Origin: Roridomyces roridus
Lineage: Eukaryota > Basidiomycota > Agaricomycetes > Agaricales > Mycenaceae
Assembly: GCA_029378245.1 (NCBI GenBank)
Contig: JARKIF010000007.1
Location: 310,001-374,000, forward strand
Length of the DNA stretch: 64,000 nt
Reading direction: 5' to 3'
Each line of letters starts with the position of its first letter. Within the stretch, counting starts at the first letter, position 1. The position numbers were made by a program, and so were the translations under genes. The notes under the pieces were generated by a model. That model worked only from the letters and a program-made list of their open reading frames with translations, had not been told where the DNA came from and did not search any database. Below are positions 1 to 9,660 of the stretch, in pieces.

Positions 1-692
1 GCGGATAACCAACCCGCTGATCTCAAGCATCAACTTCTTGGACATACTCCCTTGTCGAGTGTCGAGGATTTGTAGAGAATTATGCCGGATTTTTCATTTT
101 TCATTTTTTATCCACAGGGTTTTGCGAATAATATTCCTCATCGATAACTGGACGGCTCGACAGGCCGAGCAGCCTTGGAGGATTGACTTGCCGATGACGC
201 CGAGTTGCCGAGACCGAATGCCTGCGTGAATGCCATCAGTCCGACTCGATCAAACCTCTTGCTTTGTTCCACCATCTTCACTAAGAGGCCGACAGCCGCG
301 CACCCTCTCTCAACCCTCTCTTGACCTCGTAAGTTGCCCGAGACGGTATCTGGCATCGCTGTAACTGATCATTCCATCTCGTCGTCCTGATTAATATTCT
401 TCTTTCGTGTTCCGGTCAGTGTCCGGTTGAAAGCACAGATGGCAAGCGGTCAAGCGGGGCCGAAGGACATGACTTGCCATCGCCGTTGTTACAGATCGTG
501 CGAAGCTGCCACCTTTATACTCTTGACTTTTCCGCAGCACCCTCTTCCCTCCCTTGGGCAACCGCCCGGTCTGCATCTAGCAGCACCATCCCTCCTTACT
601 CCTACTGCAGTCCGGTTCGTTTTCACTTTACATCCATTCAAGAGTAAACCACTAATCTTCTGTCAGTGTCGTAAACGCACGACAATCCCTCG
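1..692. other. Intergenic / upstream region
   Basis: I see no convincing gene here. The open frames are short, lack family resemblance and overlap on both strands. The stretch probably holds the promoter and 5' leader of the small membrane-protein gene that starts at 693. Confidence 0.4.
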
Positions 693-1208
693 ATGCCGGA
701 AATTGTGGTCGAAGGGCCTGACGGACTCTCGTCTCTCAAAGCGACGACCTTGCGAGGGCCGCAGCCAATACCCACGACCCACTATCATTTTTACAGGCCT
801 GGAGCCACGATGCCGGGTGACTCGTCCAACGATGGCGCCGCGTACCTCGTCGGCTTGATATGGGTCTTTTTTATGCTTTGGGTGTTCGGCCTGCTCCCCA
901 AGCGAGTCCCCAGGATCCCTCTCGATGGTATAACGCAAGTCTTCCAGCGCTGGCGGCCGCCGCAATTGCCACCGCAGAAGGTGTCAAGCGAAGAAGTTTC
1001 GGAAGATGTGTTGGCGCCGCCATTTGCACTACGCCGTCAGGCTCATCTGGCTGCTGAATTACGCGCGGCCAAGGAATCGTTGAAGGGGCGAGGAACGGGG
1101 GTTGATGCCAGGAGGTTAAAGGCGCGTATTCGCGTTCTTGAAGGGTTGCAGAGCAGCGCGCTGACCCCGGACTCTGAGGAGAGCGGCGATCGTGAGGCCA
1201 GCGAGTAG
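693..1208 (+). CDS. Small single-pass membrane protein, RQAxLAAELRAA family, copy 1
   Basis: A 171-residue reading frame with one hydrophobic segment at about residues 51-68 (LIWVFFMLWVFGLL), followed by a basic PKRVPRIP stretch and a C-terminal predicted amphipathic helix starting RRQAHLAAELRAA and ending near LEGLQSS. The same layout recurs in the next gene (LPKRVPRIP is shared exactly), and the C-terminal helix recurs in the genes at 2334 and 13230. The start could instead be the ATG at 810 (MPGDSSND), because a pyrimidine-rich stretch ending in CAG at about 795 looks like a splice acceptor. Function is unknown; the family resemblance is only internal to this window. The basic residues after the membrane segment suggest the C-terminus faces the cytosol (inference). 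Confidence 0.6.
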   Translation: MPEIVVEGPDGLSSLKATTLRGPQPIPTTHYHFYRPGATMPGDSSNDGAAYLVGLIWVFFMLWVFGLLPKRVPRIPLDGITQVFQRWRPPQLPPQKVSSEEVSEDVLAPPFALRRQAHLAAELRAAKESLKGRGTGVDARRLKARIRVLEGLQSSALTPDSEESGDREASE

Positions 1209-1516
1209 ACAAAAATATTTTCTAGCTAATGAGATATCAGGGTACGGAGGTTGATTTCAACCATCGGAGTCGTATTTTCTGCTTGCCAAGCTGTTGTCCT
1301 TTTAATGTCCATCAAGATGAGCGGCGCCCAAGGGCGATGAGCGCTCGTGGCAAGGATCGTGTGAAGATGGTTGAATCTGTGCATAACAACAGCCTTTGAC
1401 AGGTCCACAGCCGCACCTCCTTCTCTTCATCCAACATCCTACTTACCTCTGTCCCTACTCTTGTAAGTACGTCCTCCTTTGAAGCAGCTGGGGCTTTATT
1501 TCAGCACAGGTGACCC

Positions 1517-1975
1517 ATGGGTTGCTCCATAAATGGCGTGCCTCGGGAAATGTATAGTTTGCACGCGGCGGACGCTGGCAGGCGAACTTTGCCCGCAGGC
1601 TTGAAAAGATCCATTACATTCTCCGGAGTAGCATCTTCGGCGACTGTTATTCTCGGCGCTCTAGCATGGATCATCTTCATGCTCTGGATTTTCGGCGTGC
1701 TCCCCAAGAGAGTTCCCAGAATTCCTTTCGACAGGGTTAAGGAAAATGTCCGACGTTGGGCTTCCCAATGGTGGCCTCAGAAAACGGAGTCAGAGATGTA
1801 CGACGACGCCAGCGCGCCCTCTGCTGCGTTTCGTAGGCAAGCACAGTTGGCTGCTGAGCTGCGCGCTGCGAAGGGACAGTTGAAGGGGCGGGGAAGTGGG
1901 GTCGCTGCGGAGAGGACCAAGGCGCGCATTCGGGTGCTCGAGAAGCTGCAGATTAGCGCCCGAACTTGCGAGTAG
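1517..1975 (+). CDS. Small single-pass membrane protein, RQAxLAAELRAA family, copy 2
   Basis: A 152-residue protein closely related to its upstream neighbour. It has a hydrophobic segment (LGALAWIIFMLWIFGVL, about residues 46-62), the identical LPKRVPRIP motif, a variable acidic linker and the C-terminal helix RRQAQLAAELRAAKGQLKGRG. A probable 5' leader intron runs from GTAAGT near 1461 to a CAG near 1509, just before the ATG. Same strand and about 300 bp after copy 1, so tandem duplication is the simplest origin. Function unknown. Confidence 0.65.
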   Translation: MGCSINGVPREMYSLHAADAGRRTLPAGLKRSITFSGVASSATVILGALAWIIFMLWIFGVLPKRVPRIPFDRVKENVRRWASQWWPQKTESEMYDDASAPSAAFRRQAQLAAELRAAKGQLKGRGSGVAAERTKARIRVLEKLQISARTCE

Positions 1976-2333
1976 CGCGCTTTGTCGCCTTGAGATGACG
2001 ACGAGATATCAGATACCACAGCAAGACGGGTTGATTTATGGTTGATTTCAACCGCAATTGTATATACCATCTGCCATTCGATACGGTAGACCAATTCATT
2101 CCAGTGCGCTTTGTGATGAGTGCTGTGAAGGCAGCGGGAGTCGCCCAGGGCAAAGATCTGTCAAAATTGGCGCCCGGTGAACTTTTTCCCACCACGCCTT
2201 GCCCTCAACCCAAACCGTACGGCAATCTAAGTAAGTACGTTGAGCCTGAGTATTAGAGAATCTTGAATGGCTCATACTCTGTGCCAAAGCTCGCCGGTTC
2301 CTTCTTACACCCGAGAAATCCCACTATCACAGG

Positions 2334-2651
2334 ATGGCCGGCGTCTTCTCTATCCTCGCAACCATCTGGTTTCTCATCTGGCTGTGGCTCTCCATAAGGG
2401 CGCACTTTTTCTCCGACCGTAGAACGCCTCAAGGTCAGCAACGTCGGCCTTCGCCGGAGCCCAACAGGGAGTCTGAGCAGGGCACGCCGTCTGACGCAGC
2501 CCCTTCTTTGGCCGCCCGTCAAGCACACGTCGCTGCGGAGTTGCGTGCAGCGCAAGGGGTTTTGAAGAGAGCGGGGAAGGGACAGAATGTGGAGAGAACG
2601 AGGGCAAGGGTGCGGGAGCTTGAGGGGTTACAGAGTGATTTGCGGGGTTGA
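2334..2651 (+). CDS. Small single-pass membrane protein, RQAxLAAELRAA family, copy 3
   Basis: A 105-residue protein starting directly with a hydrophobic segment (about residues 5-22) and then a polar linker and the family helix ARQAHVAAELRAAQGVLKRAG. It lacks the LPKRVPRIP motif of copies 1 and 2, so only the C-terminal module is conserved. A GTAAGT donor near 2230 and an acceptor (ctatcacag) just before the ATG show that an intron precedes this exon, so a short upstream exon may exist. Function unknown. Confidence 0.55.
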   Translation: MAGVFSILATIWFLIWLWLSIRAHFFSDRRTPQGQQRRPSPEPNRESEQGTPSDAAPSLAARQAHVAAELRAAQGVLKRAGKGQNVERTRARVRELEGLQSDLRG

Positions 2652-2755
2652 ACGGATATCGCTTCCAGAGCATCGGATTTCAGATACAGGATTACAATAA
2701 GAAGAAATAATCGAAAACAGCTAACGAGGGCTCCACTGAACATCCGCCGCATCCG

Positions 2756-4059
2756 TCACCTGACTTTTTGAGGTTCTAATTGCATTGCAAATTGAGTCCA
2801 CTTGTTCGTGCGGACTTCTTGTCTATACAGTGTAAAGAGACTCGGAGTCAGTAAAAGACAAAACAAGATTTGGCACTCACTCGTATATGGGCCACTTGGC
2901 GAGGCTGAGTTGAATCGTGCCAAGCACGGGGAAGAACCTCTTGTTGAACCTTGCAAACGCTTCTTTGAATGCGGCTTCGTGCTGGCGTTCGCTGTAGAAG
3001 GTTGGATTTCGGTCTGGATGCAAGGGTGTAGTAGACGCACAATTGATAACGTCGCCTAGCAGGATCCGGGAGCAAAAACATGATTTTGCGGATGTTGAGA
3101 TGCGGTTTCTCGCAAGAGAGGAACGTCGCAGGGATTCTCTGCGATGGGTGATTCAGTCTCGGAGGCCTTTGAGGCACCGATAAACACACACACCCTTTTA
3201 TCCGGCTTGGCTGAGGCCTCAGGGATAATGTATTCGACATGTTGAAGGTTTCTACAGGTGTTGAACAGTCAATTTATAGCCGTGCTCGTGGAGGAATTCG
3301 GTGGCTGCGACTCGGAGCAGGTCGGTTCGCTTGGAGAAGGAAACGGACTCTAGACGGGGTAAACTGCAGAGTACGTGAGCGAGATTCCATCACGGGGATG
3401 GCGATATACTTCAGCTGGCACAATAATGCGAGAAAAGAGGCGCTGCAAGTTTCGATGCGAAGCGCTCGGAGGTTGGGAAACCGAGTCGGGTCCTTAGTCA
3501 GCATTTTGAAGCTTTGGGAGGATGGCCAAATCAACAGTTCCAGAGAGGCGAAATTTAGTTTGTGAAAGTTGAGCAACCTGCTTGTTCTTCTTGGGTATGC
3601 CCATGCCGTTTCGATGAGTAGAAGACGGGTCCGATAAGATGACGCGTCGGGGTTGATACGAGACAAGCCGCGACACAGACCGGAGACGTTGTCGGAGCTG
3701 AATATGTAGAAGGTGAGGAATAGGTCTGTAATGTTTGGAGCGAGGTCGAGGATATTTTCCACTCCTGGGCCAAACCCGCCCTCAATACGCAGCTTGCGGG
3801 TGTAACGACCAAATTCTGGGTGCTTGTCTTCGAGGACGCGCTCCAGAGCGGTGACCTGGGCAGTGCGCCGGAATATGATGGTGTGGTACAGGAGGGGCGT
3901 TGCCACCCGCAGCCAAGTACGGGAGACGAGTAGATATGTCGAGGACGAGTAGCCGGCGGGGAGGAGGGGCTTCTCGTTGGTGGCAGAGAATACCTCCTCG
4001 GGTACTTTGAGGAGAGGAGAGAGAATTTCGGCGAGGATTTCTTCGGGGACGCGATCCAT
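2756..4059 (-). CDS. F-box domain protein (agaric type), multi-exon
   Basis: The long exon starts at ATG 4059 with MDRVPEEILAEILSPLLKVPEE, the opening of a family of Agaricomycete F-box-like proteins, and continues with the usual 'LVSRTWLRVATPLLYHTI' core (about residues 50-70). That segment probably recruits Skp1 of an SCF ubiquitin ligase (family knowledge). The C-terminus is rebuilt from an exon around 3060-2880 (residues HEAAFKEAFARFNKRFFPVL), a GTGAGT donor at about 2880, and a last exon ending in a TGA at 2756-2758. At least one further intron lies between 3270 and 3060. An in-frame extension upstream to 4146 is possible. Target substrates are unknown. Confidence 0.6.
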
Positions 4060-4323
4060 GGCGTGCCACCGCAGAGTGGAAGGGAGGATGGTGGAGAGTG
4101 TAAAGATGAAGATTGCGGCGGTGCAGGGCATTTCTATACCTACCATTGTCCTCCTCGTATCCCCATATGCAGGGCAAAGGGACTCGCGACACGCTCACAC
4201 GTGGACGCGGATGACGGATGATTAGTTGATGATTGTTTACGTACGTACCTTTGAAGGCTTTGCGATGTATGCAGGAAACATTTATCTTTGTAAAAATGGT
4301 CTATTGATTCTCGAGGATAGCCT

Positions 4324-5098
4324 CTATAGCTTGGGACGAGATTTCGCGGGAAAGGACGCGAGCATGCCGGTGAATACAGCCGTCGCGGCCAATTTCCGCT
4401 TCGTGAGATCCCAAACCTGTTTAGTTCGTCAAAAGAAATCGTCATAATCACAAGTCGGTTCACCTCAGTTCTGCAGGACATGGCCCCGGAAGTCCTGGCA
4501 AGAGTCGTGTTGATGAAGCGTAGTTTCGAACCACTGAGAAAGAGTTGAGCTCGACGAAGTACCAAGATGATTCAAAAACTTACAGCTGCACGGGATTGTG
4601 GAATACCGTGTTGAGGCCCAACGAAACTCCGGAGGAACCCATGCCACCGTCAGCAAGATCGAGGGCGGACACGGAAGCCGACGCGTATCTGTCCGAGTCA
4701 TCAAAGCACGATAGACGAGTACTCGTGCTTACTCGTCTATTAAAGCGACCAGGAAGGTATTGCTCAGCTGATTCCGGCCATCTAACATCTGTATACTCCA
4801 GTTCAAGTGTCTGGCAATGAGAAGCAAGCTAGATATTACCTTGGACGACGTCGAGCTCGCACACAAGGGTCAGAACCTGACCGTTTCCCACAGGTTCCGG
4901 ATGCACCGAGACCTCGCGGACGGTGTGCTGGGTCGATGCGAGAGTGATGAAGCAGTTTTGCGGGGCGCGGTAGGCGTTGATCCACCTTACCGCCGTCCCT
5001 TTGACTTGGGAGGATGCGTTGCCGGCGATTGAGGATAGAATGGCGTTGGGGATGGGTGCGCTGAGGATGGCGACTTGGCCGTCGAGGTCAAAAGCCAT
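4324..5098 (-). CDS. Hotdog-fold thioesterase (PaaI/4HBT-like), possibly defective
   Basis: Exon 1 (from ATG 5098, MAFDLDGQVAIL) is followed by an exon with GSSGVSLGLNTVFHNPVQL (4695-4575), then SKLRFINTTLARTSGAMSCRTEV and a last short exon ending at the stop at 4324. The pattern 'GVS.GLN..F..P...G.KLR..NTT....GAM.CR.EVWD' is the second half of acyl-CoA thioesterases of the ACOT13/PaaI type, which hydrolyse acyl-CoA to free acid plus CoA. Introns with GTAAGT/CAG signals separate these blocks. The part that should carry the catalytic helix (HGG..A.LID) is not clean: the reading frame LVALIDE runs into a stop within a palindrome at 4711-4740. Either an unrecognised intron lies there or the gene is damaged. 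An upstream exon from the ATG near 5260 is possible. Confidence 0.55.
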
Positions 5099-5538
5099 TG
5101 ATATCACGGGTCGTCGGAGAGCAAGATGCTAGCCGATTGGTTGATGGCCGGATGCTCCGGAACCGGGAGTTGAAGAGGGAGAAGAGGACTTCAAGAGGTG
5201 AAATTCCATGTTTTTGCAACTTACGCTTGCGCTCGAGACCCTCAAGGGAGGAGGACATGGTGGTTTGATTCAGAACAACTTGATTCCGAGTCATCATCAT
5301 TCCATCAGCGACCCTTCCAGCCTGCGACCTCCTGCGACCCCAGATTATTACCCTGACCCACCGCACAATTGTGCCACAATGGATCGACCCCTTTGCCCAG
5401 ACGTTGCTCTAGTGCGGCTTGGGTGCGGCGGTACAACGCTTGTAAGCGCCATCAACGCGTAAATGTCCGAGTCGGAGGCGAGTTGCAAGTTTGCATAAGT
5501 ATCTCCTTCCAAAGTGGATCCTTCCCTGGTCCACCAAG

Positions 5539-7666
5539 ATGGTTCCCCGAGTTTACACCTCCAATGCTACCAATGTCGCCCCTCTCATCGACACGAAAAA
5601 ATCGGTCTTTACCCGCGTCCTACCTGCGCATCCCTCGTCCAAGGACATCATTGGCGGCTTCCCCGCATCCAAGCCCGCGTTAATCGACGAAGCCACTGGC
5701 GTCGTTTTGACACGCTCTCGGCTGCGCGAACTGTCGTTGGCTCTAGCATACGGTTTGCAACACCACTCCTCCCTCCAGGCATTGGCGAGGGGGAGCACGG
5801 CATTGGTGTTTTCGCCGAATTGTCTTGCATATCCAGTTATTGTGTTCGGCTGCAAGTGTCACCTCGCTTCTATTTCCCCACTGGCGCTCATTTTATTCCG
5901 CAGGCATCGCAGCAGGCCTCCGCCTCACCGTCGCAAACGCTGCGTACCTCTCGCACGAGCTCGCTCACCAGTACACTGATAACGGCGCGTCGTTGCTCTT
6001 CACCTCTCAAGACGGAGTGAGTGTAGTCCAAGCCATGTTCGCTGAGCTTGGTGTGTCAAAAGAGGAGGCGGCCAGAAGAACTGTCGTTCTTGATGCGGAT
6101 TTGGGATGGGTAGATGGCAAGGGCCCGTCTGTGACCAGGTTTTCCGAGCTGTTGAGCCTGGGTGCACTGGAGGAGGAGGAAAAGTTTAACGGGGCGGCTG
6201 CAGATGAGACGGTGTTTTTGTGCTATAGCTCTGGGACGACGGGAAAGCCCAAGGTGTGTACCTTATTCAACTACTGATCAGATGCTGATATTCTCAACCC
6301 AGGGAGTCGAGACGACCCACGCGAATATGGTCGCCATTCTCGACATCCTCGCGCCTAATTGGCCAAAGTTACCTGCGGGGAGGGAAATTGTCCCCGCGTT
6401 TTTGCCGTTCTACCACATTTACTCCCTGGCGATCCTCCTCAGCCTGGGCCTCACCTTGGGCTGGACCTCCCTCGTCCAGCCACGGTTCAATCCGGTTCAG
6501 TTCTTTAAGGCTATTGAGAAGTATAGAATTGCACTTGCGTGTGTAGCGCCCCCTGTGCTCGTTGTGCTTGCGAGGCATCCAGGTGCGTATCCAACTAATT
6601 TTCCAGTTGAGGCTCATGGAAGATAGATGCGGGAAAGTATGATTTATCCAGTTTGGAGTATATGCTCTCGGCTGCCGCGCCGCTTTCTGCGGATCTGGTG
6701 AAAGAGGTACTGGCCATTTGAGGTTTCAATATATTCAGTTGTGATTGATTCACTCGTAGGTTCAAACGAAAATCGCTTCCGGCCGTGCGGACGGCGTCAA
6801 GTGCAAGATCGTTCAGCGTAAGCTACATGGAAATCTTCCTACGTCATCTAAAACTCTTCCAGTCTACGGCCTTACAGAAACCACCACCGCGACCAACTTT
6901 CTGTCCTTCGCCGACGTAGATCGCAAGGTGGGCTCGGTAGGGCCTCTAGTTCCTCATCTAGAGAGGCGCATCGTAGAGGACGAAGAGGGGAATGTGGATG
7001 TAAAGGATGGGCAGCCAGGGGAGTTGTGGGTGAGAGGGCAGACCGTTATGAAGGTGCGCGCGCCTTGAATTATGTCTCGCATCGTGGCGTTAATGGGGGC
7101 AGGGGTACTTGAACAATCCCGCTGCGAACGAGGAATCGTTTGCGTCTGATGGGTGGTTCAAGACGGGAGATATCGTCGTGCGGGACAGGGAGGGATATTT
7201 CTGGGTTGTGGATAGACGCAAGGAGTTGATCAAGTACAAGGGATATCAAGGTACAGCAAAACCCCGCGAAGATGTTTGTTGACCAAGATGCAGTTGCTCC
7301 CGCCGAGTTGGAAAGTGTGCTCTTAACGCATCCCGACGTCGCCGATGCAGCGGTGATTGGCGTGAATAGTGTTGAGGAGGCGACCGAGTTGCCTCGGTGA
7401 GTCTCTCATCTTCAATTTATTCCAGATGAATGTTGAATCTTGTAACAGAGCGTACGTAGTACATGCCCGCCCCGCTGAGGTCTCCGCAGAAGCTTGCGTT
7501 CGAGAAGAATGTGGCGCGGTGGATGGAGGGAAAGGTCGCCAGGCACAAATTTTTGAGAGGAGGCGTGCGCGTGGTTGATGTTATTCCAAAGAGCGCGGCC
7601 GGGAAGATACTGAGACGGGAGTTGAGGGAGGAGGCAAAGAAGGAGGGTGTCCAGGCTCGGTTGTGA
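5539..7666 (+). CDS. Adenylate-forming acyl-CoA ligase (4-coumarate-CoA ligase-like), peroxisomal-type end
   Basis: ANL-superfamily enzyme that would activate a carboxylic acid with ATP and load it onto CoA. Visible core motifs in order: P-loop YSSGTTGKPKGV, LPFYHIYSLAI, YGLTETT, SDGWFKTGD, the hinge DRRKELIKYKGYQ, VAPAELESVL and the C-terminal lysine motif PKSAAGKILRREL. About eight short introns interrupt it; the first (5852-5903) has a GC donor (GCAAGT). The start ATG has a good context (CCAAGATGG). The last residues are QARL, fitting a C-terminal peroxisomal PTS1-type signal, so a role in peroxisomal acid activation is inferred. Between 7450 and 7500 the frame reading AYVVHARPAE and the frame reading KLAFEKNVARW do not join without a 1-bp shift or an unusually short 34-nt intron, so the allele may be defective or the sequence may carry an error. 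Substrate cannot be assigned. Confidence 0.85.
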
Positions 7667-7901
7667 GCGATGTCATGTAGTTGCAAGTTGAACAAGCCGT
7701 GTCAGCCGCTCTGTGGTACTGTTGTTACATTATCCTTCCGGACATGCCTCTGAGTTGAAGTAGGTTGAGGTCGCAGCTGCAGCTCTGTCGGACCGTCGGT
7801 CGAGGAACGAGAAAGAACATAGATAATCGCAAATACATAAGAGCATAATCCAGAAAGAACTGGTAATAAATGTTCTGGCAACTGGCGTTATCTGAGCGAC
7901 T

Positions 7902-9296
7902 CTAGGCCGGACTGAGCCACGTATCCTGCGATATAACTTGAAGCTTTAATCTACCCGCTGCACACAGCTCGTCCACCCGAGATGTGACCGCCTCCTGTTC
8001 CCGAGGTGGGTCGTACAGGCACACCAAATCACTTTCGAAGCACCCCTCTGGGACGTCATCACTAGACGCTCTCGAGCAAATACACTCGTAGTACTTGGAG
8101 TCGCTGAACTCCAGCGAACTCCGGCAGGTGAAGAAGCGGAGGCGGGGGATGAGAACTGCCGAGTCGGAGTCGTCGGTTCTTGTGAGCCGGGTGAGGAGGG
8201 AATCCGTGATCAAGTGGTGGTCAGTTCCACTGTAAGCCTTGTCGTGATCTCCGATGGAGAGGGATTCCAGGGCTTGCAGACCGTGGAGGCATTCGACAAG
8301 CTCCGCCTCGGTGACAATGAGATCGATGAGGAATAGTGAGAGGAGGTGAGAGGAGAATGAGGACCGCTGGGATAAGGCCAGGAAGTGCTGGGACGGCCAC
8401 GGGAATGATCCTTGGTAAAGCTGACTGCTGCGCGGTATGTTCAGCTGCATTGTTTCGAGAAGAGGGAGGGTCAAGCTCGAAAACATGCTTCCTAGGACAT
8501 CCTTGAAGATGCTTCCAGCGAACGGCTGGTCGGTATCAACGTCGATGCGCAGCTCGCCGATACTTGATGTCGCAGGAATGATTTCGAGATCCAGCTCCCA
8601 GACAACTTCGTCGTCCATCATAAACATCTCGAGTGTCAAGGACGCTCCGTCCCGGAGACTGGGCGTTAGAGCCACGATGTCCGGGATTTGGACGGAGGAT
8701 ATTGTTAGACACGTCAAGGAAGTCAGCTGACGCAGTGGGAACTTGGAAAACCCGTCGGCGAGTCCGTAGAAATAGAGGATTTGCAAGGCGGGAGTGCTGG
8801 AGAAAACATCCAGCGCCGATTGCTCGAACTCGCCTTCCCCGAATTCTATAAACAGACTCTCCAGACGGGGCAAGTGGCCTTCTATCGAGGACAAAGCGGC
8901 CACCATGATTCCGTCGTAGCGGATCGTCAGGGATTTCCATCGCTCGGAGCTCGAGGCCAGTAGCTGGACGGCAGTGGCATAGCTCTGTTTGGCTTCAGTC
9001 CCGCTGAGAACGAGCGTGAGAGGGTAGCGGTTGCTACGAGCCAAGGCAGCGTTGAGTAGCTGCATGACTTTGGCAACGTCCTCGGGCTCATCGCTCCATA
9101 TGGAGCCGACGAGACGGATTTTCCTCCACAGAGAGGGCGTTCCGAGGATGATGGAATGCCATTGGGAGCAGACGGTCGACAGGTCTAGCAGGGGTGCATG
9201 AGCGAGGTGCTCGAGTTCTTCCCGGAAAGAGAGACTCGGATCTTCTTCCGGTAACCCAGCCTCTGAATCGTCCTCATCAAAAGGGCTCCAGTGCAT
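7902..9296 (-). CDS. F-box/LRR-like protein, tandem copy A
   Basis: 464 residues from the ATG at 9296. Directly upstream in frame, at about 9350-9297, lies LPPELLVEIFSMHW, the heart of an F-box, so the true protein probably starts further upstream through an exon I could not place; no in-frame ATG is present there. The body has leucine-rich segments typical of agaric F-box proteins. It is clearly paralogous to the next gene: LSFREELEHLAH, 'LALSQRSSF', TEAELVECL and HHLITDSLL recur in both. Likely an SCF ubiquitin-ligase specificity subunit (family inference), target unknown. Confidence 0.65.
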   Translation of the reverse strand: MHWSPFDEDDSEAGLPEEDPSLSFREELEHLAHAPLLDLSTVCSQWHSIILGTPSLWRKIRLVGSIWSDEPEDVAKVMQLLNAALARSNRYPLTLVLSGTEAKQSYATAVQLLASSSERWKSLTIRYDGIMVAALSSIEGHLPRLESLFIEFGEGEFEQSALDVFSSTPALQILYFYGLADGFSKFPLRQLTSLTCLTISSVQIPDIVALTPSLRDGASLTLEMFMMDDEVVWELDLEIIPATSSIGELRIDVDTDQPFAGSIFKDVLGSMFSSLTLPLLETMQLNIPRSSQLYQGSFPWPSQHFLALSQRSSFSSHLLSLFLIDLIVTEAELVECLHGLQALESLSIGDHDKAYSGTDHHLITDSLLTRLTRTDDSDSAVLIPRLRFFTCRSSLEFSDSKYYECICSRASSDDVPEGCFESDLVCLYDPPREQEAVTSRVDELCAAGRLKLQVISQDTWLSPA

Positions 9297-9660
9297 CGAA
9301 AATATTTCGACGAGTAGCTCTGGAGGTAATTTTTGAATTGGAGCTGAAGGGCTTCCGGAGATCCACTTCCGAAAACTTGCTATTGCCTGACACGAATTCA
9401 GTCTGGCGCTTACATATGGAGACTAGGGGTACCGAGGTTATTGGGGCAAAGTTGAACGACATCTCTCGTTCTAAAGTGGCCAACGGCGGTGGGATGTGGT
9501 GTGACGGTGAAAGTAAGAAAGAAGCCGCGATTGATGATCAAATAAGTTATGTAACCAATATGGGATGTAAGTACAGATTCTAAGTTAAGTAGGGATGAGC
9601 AAAGAGAACTCGGTTAGGCATTCTCCGTGTCTGCAATTTTTTTGAGCGAAAGAGAATTTT

